Below are positions 31,806 through 40,363 of a DNA stretch of 64,000 nt, in pieces. The notes below the pieces were generated by a model. That model had not been told where the DNA came from. It worked only from the letters and a program-made list of their open reading frames with translations, and did not search any database. Every line of letters starts with the position of its first letter. Positions within the stretch are counted from its first letter, which is position 1. Origin of the DNA: Bryobacteraceae bacterium (GTDB taxonomy: Bacteria > Acidobacteriota > Terriglobia > Bryobacterales > Bryobacteraceae); contig JAWKHH010000001.1 of assembly GCA_041394945.1 (NCBI GenBank), positions 558,001 through 622,000 on the forward strand, in the 5' to 3' direction. The position numbers were made by a program, and so were the translations under genes.

Positions 31806-33041
31806 ATGCGAATCGAGCACGTCGAATCGTTCCTCCTCTCCTATCCAATGCCCAAGCCGGTGGTACTGCCGTACTGGGGCGGCGAGCGCACCATCGTCAA
31901 GCGCGACGCCATGTTGATCCGCGTCCAGGCCGATAACGGGCTGGTCGGCTATGGCCCGGGCCAAGGCAGCGAAACCGCCCACGCCAACGTCCGCGATGTC
32001 ATCGCGCCGTTTCTCACCGGCCGCCGCCTGGCGGACCCGGACGCTCTTCGCGTTCTCTTCATGAACGGCCCCGGAGCCGACCCCGAGGTCTTCAAAGCCT
32101 ACTGCTCGACCGAGGTGGCCCTCTACGACCTCCTCGGCAAATCGCTCGGAGCGCCGGTTTCCGAACTCGTCGGCGGCCGCGCGCGCGACACCATCCTCCT
32201 CTACGGCAGCGCGGGCATGTATCAATCGCCGGAGTCCTATGCCGAAGAGGCCGCGGCCATCGCCGGGCTCGGCTTCCGCGCCTACAAGATGCGCCCGGCG
32301 CTTGGCCCGGACGAAGACATCCGGACGGTGGAGTTGATGCGCAAGGCCGTCGGTCCCGGCGTGGATCTCATGGTGGACGCCCACTCGTGGTGGCGCATGG
32401 GAGACCGTTCCTACGACGCGGCAACCGTCGCCCGCCTGGCCGAAGCCTTCGCAGCGCACGACGTCGCCTGGCTCGAGGAGCCGCTTCCGCCGCAGGATCA
32501 CGCCGCCTACGCCGCGCTTCGCGCCCTCGGCCACCTGCCTATCGCCACCGGCGAGCACGAGCCCGGCGAGGCCGGCTTCCTCGACCTCATCGCCCGCGAC
32601 TGCGCCGATTTCATCCAGGCCGACGTCGTTTGCCAGGGTGGCTTCAACACCTCCCGGCGACTGTTCGGCGAGATCGCCCGCGCCGGGCTGAAGTTCGCCT
32701 TCCACTGCTGGGGCACGGATCTGGAGGTTCTTGCCGCCGCCCACCTCGGCGTGTGCTGGCCGGAGGCGGTCGTGGAGTGGCTCGAGTACCCGGTCTACAC
32801 GAGCGAGCGTGTCAAGAGCATGTACCCGTTTCCGCTGGCCACCGAGATCCTGAAGCAGCCGCTCGATATCGTCGATGGCGCGCTCGCCGTCCCCACCGGA
32901 CCCGGCCTCGGCATCGACGCCGACGAATCGGTGATCGAGCGGTACCCGTGGATTCCAGGTCCATGGTCGTTCTTCAAGCTGACGTCACCGCCCGGGACCT
33001 TCGCCGTCATCTCGGACCACAGCGTGCCCTGGGCCGGCTGA
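31806..33041 (+). CDS. Enolase-superfamily dehydratase/racemase (mandelate-racemase-like)
   Basis: This protein of about 411 residues has the enolase-superfamily fold: an N-terminal capping domain (MRIEHVESFLLSYPMPKPV) and a barrel with metal ligands in MVDAH (D), WLEEP (E) and GEHEP (E). Putative catalytic residues are the lysine in YKMRPAL and the histidine in FAFHCWGTD. It probably dehydrates or epimerises an acid sugar. The ATG at 31806 starts a family-like N-terminus; a TTG 15 bases upstream is possible. It overlaps nothing and ends one base before the convergent gene. The 142-base upstream region holds no recognisable element beyond A/T-poor sequence. Confidence 0.88.
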   Translation: MRIEHVESFLLSYPMPKPVVLPYWGGERTIVKRDAMLIRVQADNGLVGYGPGQGSETAHANVRDVIAPFLTGRRLADPDALRVLFMNGPGADPEVFKAYCSTEVALYDLLGKSLGAPVSELVGGRARDTILLYGSAGMYQSPESYAEEAAAIAGLGFRAYKMRPALGPDEDIRTVELMRKAVGPGVDLMVDAHSWWRMGDRSYDAATVARLAEAFAAHDVAWLEEPLPPQDHAAYAALRALGHLPIATGEHEPGEAGFLDLIARDCADFIQADVVCQGGFNTSRRLFGEIARAGLKFAFHCWGTDLEVLAAAHLGVCWPEAVVEWLEYPVYTSERVKSMYPFPLATEILKQPLDIVDGALAVPTGPGLGIDADESVIERYPWIPGPWSFFKLTSPPGTFAVISDHSVPWAG

Positions 33042-33042
33042 C

Positions 33043-33759
33043 CTACTCCGCCACGCGCGCCGAAAGCACCAGGAACAGCGACTCCTTGCCCGGGCCGAGG
33101 CTCGCCTTGCCGATGACGGCTTTCTGGCCCTCGCGAATATCGACGGTGGTGTTGACGCCGGTGTCGATGTACTGGAAGCTGCCCTTGTCGGTGGCAATGG
33201 GAACTTTCGCGCCGAATCGAATGTCGCGCAGCTCGAACCGCCGCGCGCCGCTGTCCCCGGTGACTCTGCATTCGCGGTAGCGGAACTGATAGATAGGCTT
33301 GGCCTCGGGCTCACCGGGCACCGGCATCAGGCCGCTGGCTTCCCCGCCCTCGCCCTCGCGCCCGCGCACGAGCATGGTCTCGATCAGCCGGAATCCGGCG
33401 TAGGGGAATACCTGCTGGAGTTGCGCGGCGACGCCGGAGAGCGGCTTCGGCAAATCGGTGGTCTTGTCCGACGTTCCAAGCACCATGTATGCCGTGATCT
33501 CGATGCTCCGCCGCTCCGGTGCGGGCTGATCCAGTTGGCGGATCATGCCTTCGGCCATCGCGACTGCCTCCGGCGCCCCCGAGAGCGAGATCGAGCCGAG
33601 CTCGTCCGAGCAATCCATCGCCGCTGGAGTGCGGCGATGGATGAGAGCAGCGATCGCGCACGGCTTTTTGTGACGCACTTCTACGATCTTTGCCTGCTGC
33701 GGTTTGCCCTCCTGGGCCACCATGGGAATCGCGATCAGCGTGAGTATCATCCACTTCAT
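33043..33759 (-). CDS. Secreted protein with secretin-N-like segment, third gene of the second ECF operon
   Basis: This 238-residue protein has a signal peptide (MKWMILTLIAIPMVAQ). Residues ~25-80 (AKIVEVRHKKPCAIAALI..LGSISLSGAPEAVAMAEGMIRQLD) follow the beta-alpha-beta pattern of secretin N domains, and SIEITAYMVLGTSD continues like the start of a secretin-type barrel module. The last ~90 residues are beta-rich. Only one such domain is present, so it is not a secretin itself. It overlaps the anti-sigma gene by 4 bases. It is likely in the envelope and under the ECF sigma factor at 34154; exact role unknown. Confidence 0.72.
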   Translation of the reverse strand: MKWMILTLIAIPMVAQEGKPQQAKIVEVRHKKPCAIAALIHRRTPAAMDCSDELGSISLSGAPEAVAMAEGMIRQLDQPAPERRSIEITAYMVLGTSDKTTDLPKPLSGVAAQLQQVFPYAGFRLIETMLVRGREGEGGEASGLMPVPGEPEAKPIYQFRYRECRVTGDSGARRFELRDIRFGAKVPIATDKGSFQYIDTGVNTTVDIREGQKAVIGKASLGPGKESLFLVLSARVAE

Positions 33760-34157
33760 TCGTCACCTCCATCGGCTATCAGATACAGAACCACTTCGGG
33801 ATCCTCGGTCTCGATTCGTATGACCGCCGCCCCCGGCACCGTCTTCTCGGGACGCGGCATTCGCCGCACCCGGGGCCGGGCCACCGGTTTGGGCGATAGC
33901 ACCGGCGCCGCGACCTCCACCGGACGTGGCACGACGGCGGCCAACGGCCGACTATTGGCCACCTCCACCGGCCGCGTCCACCAAAACACTCCCGCCAGCA
34001 ACGCCGCCGCGACACCCGCCGCCGACGGCCACCCGAACCGTCTTCGCCGCGGAATATGCTCCATCACCCGCGTGTGGAGGGCTTCCACCGCCGCGCCGGG
34101 CACATCTGTGACGTCGCGCAGGAACTGCAGTTCGTCGTCCGACCATTCCGGATTCAT
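33756..34157 (-). CDS. Small membrane anti-sigma-like protein without zinc motif
   Basis: This 133-residue protein has a short N-terminal cytoplasmic segment (residues 1-40), one membrane helix at about 43-60 (WPSAAGVAAALLAGVFWW) and a proline-rich extracytoplasmic tail. It has no HxxxCxxC zinc motif, unlike the anti-sigma factor at 4780. Assignment as anti-sigma rests on its place between sigma factor and secreted protein and on its single-pass topology. It overlaps the sigma gene by 4 bases upstream and the secreted-protein gene by 4 bases downstream. Confidence 0.68.
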   Translation of the reverse strand: MNPEWSDDELQFLRDVTDVPGAAVEALHTRVMEHIPRRRRFGWPSAAGVAAALLAGVFWWTRPVEVANSRPLAAVVPRPVEVAAPVLSPKPVARPRVRRMPRPEKTVPGAAVIRIETEDPEVVLYLIADGGDE

Positions 34158-34675
34158 CGCGCCATCCTTTTCGAAATCCATTCCCGCAGCTTCGCCCGCG
34201 CCTGCGCATTCTGAGACCGTACGGTGGCCTCCGAAACGCCCATCAGCACGGCCACCTCGGCTGTCGCCAGCCCTTCGAGGTCCCGCAGCACCAGCGCCAT
34301 TCGTTCCCGTTCGCCCAGCCCGGCCAGCCCTTCCATCACCATCGCCTCCCGTTCCTGCCGGCCTGCGAGCGATTCCGGATCGCAGCCGGGCGCCTCTTCC
34401 CGGCCGGTGATCTCGCCCGCCGGACGCCGCCGCCGGTAATGGTCGCGGCACGTGTTCACGGCAATCTGATAGAGCCATGGCGAAGGGTCGCGCCCATCCA
34501 GGTGCCCGCGATTGCGCCACGCCTTGAGGAAGACCTCCTGTGCGGCATCCTCGGCGTCGGCCGCGTTGCCGAGCAGCCGGTAGCATAGCCGCAGAACCGG
34601 CCGTTCGAAGGCGATCAACCACTGTTCGAATGAGGCAGCCGCGGAGGGTTCGCCGAGCGCCATCGTCAGCTCCAT
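34154..34675 (-). CDS. ECF-type RNA polymerase sigma factor (second cassette)
   Basis: The protein has about 173 residues from ATG 34675 (MELTMALGEP). Region 2 contains DAEDAAQEVFLKAWRN, and region 4 LGERERMALVLRDLEGLATAEVAVLMGVSEATVRSQNAQARAK shows the usual helix-turn-helix. An alternative in-frame ATG at 34663 shortens it slightly. The start of the divergent kinase gene lies 110 bases away, so the two share a regulatory region. Confidence 0.88.
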   Translation of the reverse strand: MELTMALGEPSAAASFEQWLIAFERPVLRLCYRLLGNAADAEDAAQEVFLKAWRNRGHLDGRDPSPWLYQIAVNTCRDHYRRRRPAGEITGREEAPGCDPESLAGRQEREAMVMEGLAGLGERERMALVLRDLEGLATAEVAVLMGVSEATVRSQNAQARAKLREWISKRMAR

Positions 34676-34784
34676 CGCGTCCTCGAAGTCGTCATCCGGT
34701 AGGTTATACGCCGCCGCGGGCGGAAACGTGCATCGGCACGGGCCTAAATATCCGCGCCGCTTCGGCCGATGGAACAGCGCTCCT

Positions 34785-37145
34785 ATGTACACCGCCGCTG
34801 ACCCGATGATCGGGCTTGTGCTCGGCCACTACCGGATCCGGTCCCGCCTCGGGCAGGGCGGAATGGGCTGCGTGTACCTGGGCGAGCGCGAAGGCGCCGA
34901 CTACCGGCAGCGGGTGGCCGTGAAGATCGCCTCCCACGCCGACCGGGATCTGCTCGGACGCTTTCGCCAGGAGCGGCAGTTGCTCGCCGCGCTCGACCAT
35001 CCGAACATCGTGCGGCTGATCGACGGCGGCGCGATGCCGGACGGCGTGCCCTACCTCGTGATGGATTGCGTCATCGGGCGGAAGATCACCGACTACTGCC
35101 GCGAGAATCACGCTTCGGTGGAAACGCGCGTGGAGCTGATGCGCAAGGTGTGCGCCGCCGTCCACTACGCGCACCAGCGAATGGTGATCCACCGCGACAT
35201 CAAGCCGTCGAACATCCTGGTGACGCACGACGGCGAACCGAAGCTGCTCGATTTCGGCATCGCCAAGATTCTGCACACCGGGCAGCACACCGAGTTGACG
35301 CAGCCGGATGCGCGGCCGATGACGCTGCGCTACGCCAGTCCGGAACAGGTGCGCGGCGAGGCGGTCACGGCCGCCTCGGACGTCTACGCGCTGGGGACGC
35401 TGCTCTACGAGTTGATCGCCGGCAAGCCGCCGTTCGAGGTGGAAGGGCTCACCGAAATCACGCTGTCCTGGAAGATCTGCCACGATGAACCGCCAAGCCT
35501 CCGGCAGACGGCTCAATCGCCCGTGGACGCCGACCTCGAGGCCATCGTCGCCAAAGCGCTGCGCAAGGAGCCAGAGCACCGCTACTCGTCAGCGGCGGGG
35601 CTCGCCGAAGACCTCGGGCGTTACCTCGAAGGCCAGCCGGTGTCGGCGGCGCGCGGCACCTGGACCTACCGCCTCGGCAAATTCGCCCGGCGCCAGAAAG
35701 CGGCGTTCGCCGCCTCGTCGGCGGCGGCGGCCATTCTGGTGGCGGGCATCGCCGGCGTGCTGTGGCAGGCCGGAGTGGCCAATCGGCAGCGGACGCTCGC
35801 CGAGCAACGTTTCAACGACATCCACGAGCTTTCGCGCACCTTTCTCTTCGATCTGCACCTGGCCATCGAGCGCCTGCCCGGCTCGCTCCCCGCGCGGCGC
35901 CTGATCGTCGAGAAGGCGATCCAGTATCTGGACCGGTTGGCAGGCGGCCAGCAGTTGGACCTCAAGTTGGGGCTCGATCTCGCTCTCGGCTACCAGCAAG
36001 TGGGCTACCTGATGCGGTCCCGCACGCTCGAGAATCTCGGCGACACTTCGGCAGCTATGGTGAACTTCCAGAAAGCCGCGCGCATCGGCGAGGACCTGCG
36101 GGCGCGCTTCCCCGAAGACATCGACACGCGCAACTCCCTGGCCGAGAGCTACCGCGGGATCGGCGATCAGTATTCGGTCCGCGGCGACGATGAGTCGGCG
36201 CTCGCCTGGTACAAGAAGGCGCTTCCGTTGGTAGAGCCGTCCACCGAATTGCGCCGTACACGGATGAAACTGTGCGACTCGGTGGGCTCCACCCTCGTCA
36301 AGCTCGGCCACAAGGAACAGGCCGGACCCTACTTCGAGCGGGCGCTCGCGATCTCAGAAGCAGAATTCGCAAAGCGCCCGGACAAGGCGAGCGTCCAGCG
36401 CGACCGCATTGTCAGCTACAACCGCATGGCCTTCTATCGCGAGGTGAGCGGCGATCTCGACGGCGCCCGGGCCTACATCGAGCGCGCCATCGCAGTGCTC
36501 GAAGATGCCGTGGCCGCGAAGCCGAACGACGCGCGCCTGCGCCGGGACCTGTTCGTCAACTACTCGCGGCTCGGCGGCGTCCGGATGAAGAAGGAGGCAC
36601 CGGCCGACGCGCTGGCGGCTTTCGCCAAGGCCCTCGCGCTGATCACCGAGGTCGCCGGCGCGGACCCAGCCAATGCGCAGGCGAGAGTCGATGTCGCCGG
36701 CGCATATCTCCACATGGGCGACGCCCAGTTGGAGTTGAACAAGATCGCCGAAGCGATCGAGGCCTACCGGCTGGGCATCGTGAACGCGGCCAAGGCCATG
36801 GACACGGACCAGAAGGCGGGCGAGCCGGTCGCCATCCTGGTGGATCTCTACCTTGGCCAGGGCGATGCGCTCGAGGCCGCCGGCCGCAAGGCGGAGACTG
36901 CCGCCTGGTACGCGAAGGCGCTCGACGCGGCCAATGCATTCGGAGCAGCATCGCCGGGCCGACAAGCCTATTCCCTCATGGCCAAGACGCACGAGGCGAT
37001 GGGAGACTATTTCAAGGCCCATGGCCGGCAGTCGGAAACCGAGACGTGGTACGCCAAGGCCCGCGAGTTTCGAGAGAAAGCCAACGGGAAGAAACCCGCG
37101 CCGCCCGCGGTGACCGCCCGGAATGAGATCCCGCCGAAGCGCTGA
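34785..37145 (+). CDS. Ser/Thr protein kinase with membrane helix and C-terminal TPR repeats
   Basis: This 786-residue protein has an N-terminal Hanks-type kinase with the glycine loop LGQGGMG (22-28), VAVKIA lysine K47, HRDIKPSN with catalytic D138, and DFG (D156). A membrane helix lies at about 308-330 (FAASSAAAAILVAGIAGVLW). The remaining ~450 residues are TPR-like helices that probably sense or bind partners outside the membrane. The C-terminal tail is proline-rich. ATG 34785 fits the family start. It is divergent from the second ECF operon and could regulate it by phosphorylation, which is a positional inference. Confidence 0.9.
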   Translation: MYTAADPMIGLVLGHYRIRSRLGQGGMGCVYLGEREGADYRQRVAVKIASHADRDLLGRFRQERQLLAALDHPNIVRLIDGGAMPDGVPYLVMDCVIGRKITDYCRENHASVETRVELMRKVCAAVHYAHQRMVIHRDIKPSNILVTHDGEPKLLDFGIAKILHTGQHTELTQPDARPMTLRYASPEQVRGEAVTAASDVYALGTLLYELIAGKPPFEVEGLTEITLSWKICHDEPPSLRQTAQSPVDADLEAIVAKALRKEPEHRYSSAAGLAEDLGRYLEGQPVSAARGTWTYRLGKFARRQKAAFAASSAAAAILVAGIAGVLWQAGVANRQRTLAEQRFNDIHELSRTFLFDLHLAIERLPGSLPARRLIVEKAIQYLDRLAGGQQLDLKLGLDLALGYQQVGYLMRSRTLENLGDTSAAMVNFQKAARIGEDLRARFPEDIDTRNSLAESYRGIGDQYSVRGDDESALAWYKKALPLVEPSTELRRTRMKLCDSVGSTLVKLGHKEQAGPYFERALAISEAEFAKRPDKASVQRDRIVSYNRMAFYREVSGDLDGARAYIERAIAVLEDAVAAKPNDARLRRDLFVNYSRLGGVRMKKEAPADALAAFAKALALITEVAGADPANAQARVDVAGAYLHMGDAQLELNKIAEAIEAYRLGIVNAAKAMDTDQKAGEPVAILVDLYLGQGDALEAAGRKAETAAWYAKALDAANAFGAASPGRQAYSLMAKTHEAMGDYFKAHGRQSETETWYAKAREFREKANGKKPAPPAVTARNEIPPKR

Positions 37146-37163
37146 CTTCCCGGACCGGGTGGG

Positions 37164-38324
37164 TTAGTGGTTTGCCGGAGGCCCGGCGTTCCGGTACCAC
37201 TTCAGATTCGTGGTTGCGGACCCGATGCAGGCGAGGTCGACGCGGCGGTCGCCGTCGAGGTCAGCCGCCGCGCACGCAGCCGCGGCGATGCCTCCGTCGT
37301 CGAGCTTGGTGCGATTCCAACGCGCGCCCTGAGCGTCCGCCGCATGGTAGATGTGGACGCTGCGTCCGGCGCCACGATAACCGGCCACCACTTCGTCGCG
37401 TCCGTCGCCATCAAGGTCGGCGGTCAGGATGGTGTGGCCATCCACAAGTTCCGTATCGATCACCTTCCGCCGCCACGACTTCCCTTCCCGCGCGTAGATC
37501 ACAGTCTGGTTCCCATGCCACGGCTCGATGGAGGCGATGAAGCGGCGGCCCTTCAGGTGGCCCACCGCGATGTCGCTCGCGCCGCTCTCCGGGGCCGGCC
37601 GCGGATCACCCCTGGCGATTTCCGTGCGGGTCCATTTCCCATTTTCGGAACAATAGGCATGAATTCCGGAGAAACTCGCGGTGAGAATACAGTCCCGCTT
37701 CTTGCCGTCCCAGGGAAAGATGAAGATGCCGTGCATCACGCCCTCGTTCTGATCGCCAATGGCGACGCGCTTCCATTCGCCGGGCGCATAGTAGGTGAGC
37801 GGCACGTGATCTTCGTAGTTGGGCGCGGCCGCATTGGCGCCGGCAAGCGGCGCGTTGACGAAGACTCGTCGCCCGCCGCCGAGATCGGCGCATCGGATGC
37901 GGTGCGAAGTCGTCAGCCGGTCGATCTCGGTGACGGTCCAGGGCTGCGCGCGGTCGGCTCCGGGCGTGAGGCGGGAGACGATGCCGATGCTGTCCTTCGG
38001 CTGATTGGCGAAGGCGTGCGCCACCAGCAGGTCGTCGACGCCGGGACAGAACCCGACATTGATCATCCGGTTCAAGCCCCGCGCGAGCACGCGGCGCGGC
38101 CATCGCCCGTTCATCCCTTCGGCGCCGGGGTTCTCGAACCACAGCAGATCGGGCATTCCGCTGGCCAGCGCGACGAGATCGGTGCGGCCGTCGCGGTTCA
38201 CGTCGTACGGCACTACCTGATATCCGCCGCGCAAATCGTCCGCCAGCAGGTATTCCTGAAATCGCGGCGCCTCCGCCTGGAGCGAAACCGACGCCAGCAC
38301 GAGGCCAAGGATGCGACTACACAT
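37164..38324 (-). CDS. Secreted FG-GAP/VCBS-repeat protein
   Basis: This 386-residue protein has a signal peptide (MCSRILGLVLASVSLQA). It contains several FG-GAP/VCBS-like blades with Ca-binding-type motifs: DVNRDGRTDLVALA, DLDGDGRDEVVAGY and DLDGDRRVDLACIG. Such beta-propellers bind Ca and act in adhesion or as enzyme accessory domains. The ATG at 38324 lies only 3 bases from a plus-strand ATG at 38328 and 12 from the start of the MetE-like gene at 38337. On the minus strand a TAAACT -10-like element lies 7 bases upstream. Confidence 0.82.
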   Translation of the reverse strand: MCSRILGLVLASVSLQAEAPRFQEYLLADDLRGGYQVVPYDVNRDGRTDLVALASGMPDLLWFENPGAEGMNGRWPRRVLARGLNRMINVGFCPGVDDLLVAHAFANQPKDSIGIVSRLTPGADRAQPWTVTEIDRLTTSHRIRCADLGGGRRVFVNAPLAGANAAAPNYEDHVPLTYYAPGEWKRVAIGDQNEGVMHGIFIFPWDGKKRDCILTASFSGIHAYCSENGKWTRTEIARGDPRPAPESGASDIAVGHLKGRRFIASIEPWHGNQTVIYAREGKSWRRKVIDTELVDGHTILTADLDGDGRDEVVAGYRGAGRSVHIYHAADAQGARWNRTKLDDGGIAAAACAAADLDGDRRVDLACIGSATTNLKWYRNAGPPANH

Positions 38325-38329
38325 ACAAT
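38324..38329 (+). promoter_or_regulatory. -10-like TACAAT of the MetE-like gene
   Basis: TACAAT ends 7 bases before the ATG at 38337, so transcription would start on the first base of the codon. It overlaps the start codon of the divergent FG-GAP gene. Confidence 0.5.
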
Positions 38330-38331
38330 GG

Positions 38332-38337
38332 AGTTTA
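38332..38337 (-). promoter_or_regulatory. -10-like TAAACT of the FG-GAP gene
   Basis: On the minus strand TAAACT (38337-38332) ends 7 bases before the FG-GAP start at 38324. It overlaps the ATG of the divergent MetE-like gene. With the TACAAT at 38324-38329 it forms a face-to-face pair in which RNA polymerase bound at one site would block the other. Confidence 0.45.
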
Positions 38338-39338
38338 TGTCGATTCTCACCACCGTGGTTGGGAGCTACCCGGTACCCCATTGGCTGCTCGGCGACTCCA
38401 GCCGCGTAACCCTTCGCGACGCGATCATGGTCGTCCTCAAGACTCAGGAACTCGCCGGCATTGATGTCGTCGCCGACGGCGAGCTGAACCGGTTCGATCC
38501 GAGCCACCCGGAAACCAACGGGATGATCGACTACTTCGTGTCGCGCATGGACGGGATCCGGACGCGCTACTCGATCACCGATATCGACAAGTTCCGGGCC
38601 GACGCCGGGCTGAACTACCGAACCGATCCGGCCGGCATCGTCACCGGCGAAATCGAGGAAGGGACGTTGAACCTGCCGCGGGATTACGAGCTCACCCGGT
38701 CGCTCACGGCGCGGCCGTTAAAGTTCACCTGCACTGGTCCACACATGCTGACGAAGGTGCTCACCGACCGGCACTACGGCGGCGACCGCGCGGCGCTGGC
38801 CATGGCCGTGGCGAGCGTCCTGCGGCGGCAGCTCGAAAAGATCAACGCCGAAATAGTGCAGATCGATGAAGCCAACATCAGCGGCCACCCGGAAGACCGG
38901 GAGTGGGCGCTCGCGGCGATCAACCACGTGCTCGACGGGGTGACGTCGAAGCGCGGCGTTCACATCTGCTTCGGCAACTACGGCGGGCAGAGCGTGCAGC
39001 GCGGCTTCTGGAAGAACCTGCTGCCGTTTCTCAACGGCCTGCACTGCGATCACCTGATTCTCGAGTTCGCGCGCCGCGGCTACGACGAGCTCGAGGTGTT
39101 CGGCGATCTGGATCACCGGATCGGGATGGGCTTGTCGGTAGTCGACATCAAGGACAACCAGATCGAGTCGAAGGAGTTGATCGCGCGGCGCATCGATCAC
39201 GCGGCCAAGGTGCTCGGCGCCGGACGGATTCCGTACGTGCACCCCGATTGCGGCTTCTGGATGCTGCAGCGCTCGGTGGCCGACGGGAAGATGCGGGCGC
39301 TCGTGGAAGGCCGCAATCTGTTCGAGGGGCGGGCGTGA
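38337..39338 (+). CDS. MetE-C-terminal-domain-like (cobalamin-independent methionine synthase family) protein
   Basis: The protein has about 333 residues in a single TIM barrel. The zinc ligand pattern of MetE/core-MetE is recognisable: HICFGNYG (H and C), LILEFARRG (E) and VHPDCGFWML (C). The N-terminus TTVVGSYPVPHWL and the segment ADGELNRFD are typical of the family. Single-domain members transfer methyl groups from methyltetrahydrofolate or small donors to thiols; homocysteine is one possible acceptor. Start 38337 is preferred over 38328 because the latter lies inside the TACAAT element. It overlaps the next gene by 4 bases (GTGA). Confidence 0.82.
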   Translation: MSILTTVVGSYPVPHWLLGDSSRVTLRDAIMVVLKTQELAGIDVVADGELNRFDPSHPETNGMIDYFVSRMDGIRTRYSITDIDKFRADAGLNYRTDPAGIVTGEIEEGTLNLPRDYELTRSLTARPLKFTCTGPHMLTKVLTDRHYGGDRAALAMAVASVLRRQLEKINAEIVQIDEANISGHPEDREWALAAINHVLDGVTSKRGVHICFGNYGGQSVQRGFWKNLLPFLNGLHCDHLILEFARRGYDELEVFGDLDHRIGMGLSVVDIKDNQIESKELIARRIDHAAKVLGAGRIPYVHPDCGFWMLQRSVADGKMRALVEGRNLFEGRA

Positions 39339-40336
39339 GAACGGCCCTCCTTCTGGCCGTGAGTCTCGCCTCTCTCCACGCCGAGACGCGGCATCTGGCC
39401 AACATCCGTCAGGTCACTCATGGCGGACAGAACGCCGAGGCCTACTGGTCGCCGGACGGTAAGCGGCTCGTGTTTCAATCGACGCGCGAAGGCGTCGCCT
39501 GCGACCAGATCTTCGTGATGAACGCCGACGGGAGCGATCAGCGCATGGTATCCACCGGCAAGGGCCGGACCACGTGCGGCTACTTTCTCGGCGACAACAA
39601 GCACATCGTCTACGCCTCCACGCACGAAGGCGGCGAGGCGTGTCCGCCGCCGGCCGACCGCAGCAAGGGCTACGTCTGGGCCGTCTATCCCGAGTACGAC
39701 ATCTACCTCGCCACCGATGCCGGGAAGCTCGTGAAGAAGCTCACCGATGCGCCGGGCTACGACGCGGAAGCCACCGTGAACTGGAAGACGAACCGGATCG
39801 TGTACACGTCGATGGCCTCGGGCGACCTGGACCTATGGTCGATGAAGCCCGACGGCACAGGGAAGACGCGGCTCACCGATTCGGCGGGCTACGACGGGGG
39901 CGCATTCTATTCGCGCGACGGCAAGCGTCTGATCTGGCGGGCGAATCACCCGACGGCCGACGCGATGACGCGATACAAAGACCTGCTCGCGCAGAGCCTG
40001 ACGTCGCCGATGAAGATGGAGATCTTCGTCGCAGGCGCCGGCGGGAAAGGCTCGAAGCAGTTGACCGACTTCGGATGCGCCAGCTTCGCGCCGACGTTCA
40101 CGCCCGATGGTAAGAAAATCATCTTCGCGTCGAACAAGCATGAATGCGACGGCCGGAAGTTCGAGTTGTTCCTGATGAACCCGGACGGCTCCGGACTCGA
40201 GCAGGTGACCGATTTCGGCGGGTTCACGTCGTTCGCGGAGTTTTCGCCGGACGGAAAGCGGCTGGTGTTCGCCTCCGACAAGGACGCCAAGACGCGGTAT
40301 GAGTTCAATATTTTTGTCGCGGATTGGAAGCCATAG
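39335..40336 (+). CDS. Secreted TolB-like beta-propeller (PD40 repeats)
   Basis: This 333-residue protein starts at GTG in a 4-base GTGA overlap with the MetE-like gene. A signal peptide (VRTALLLAVSLASLHA) is followed by about six WD40-like PD40 blades (WSPDGKRLVFQST, YSRDGKRLIWRAN, FTPDGKKIIFASN, FSPDGKRLVFASD). The protein is likely a periplasmic scaffold or receptor. Its functional link with the MetE-like enzyme is unclear. Confidence 0.85.
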   Translation: MRTALLLAVSLASLHAETRHLANIRQVTHGGQNAEAYWSPDGKRLVFQSTREGVACDQIFVMNADGSDQRMVSTGKGRTTCGYFLGDNKHIVYASTHEGGEACPPPADRSKGYVWAVYPEYDIYLATDAGKLVKKLTDAPGYDAEATVNWKTNRIVYTSMASGDLDLWSMKPDGTGKTRLTDSAGYDGGAFYSRDGKRLIWRANHPTADAMTRYKDLLAQSLTSPMKMEIFVAGAGGKGSKQLTDFGCASFAPTFTPDGKKIIFASNKHECDGRKFELFLMNPDGSGLEQVTDFGGFTSFAEFSPDGKRLVFASDKDAKTRYEFNIFVADWKP

Positions 40337-40344
40337 GAGTGGAG

Positions 40345-40363
40345 GCGCGGCGTCCCTCCGCGC
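40345..40363. terminator. Short hairpin between convergent genes
   Basis: GCGCGG (40345-40350) pairs with CCGCGC (40358-40363) around a 7-base loop. It lies between the stops of the TolB-like and HD-GYP genes. No T-tract is present, so this is a weak candidate. Confidence 0.35.

Noticed and set aside
31785..32744. A 319-codon minus-strand frame
   Set aside because: It lies opposite the enolase-superfamily gene, whose metal ligands are intact.
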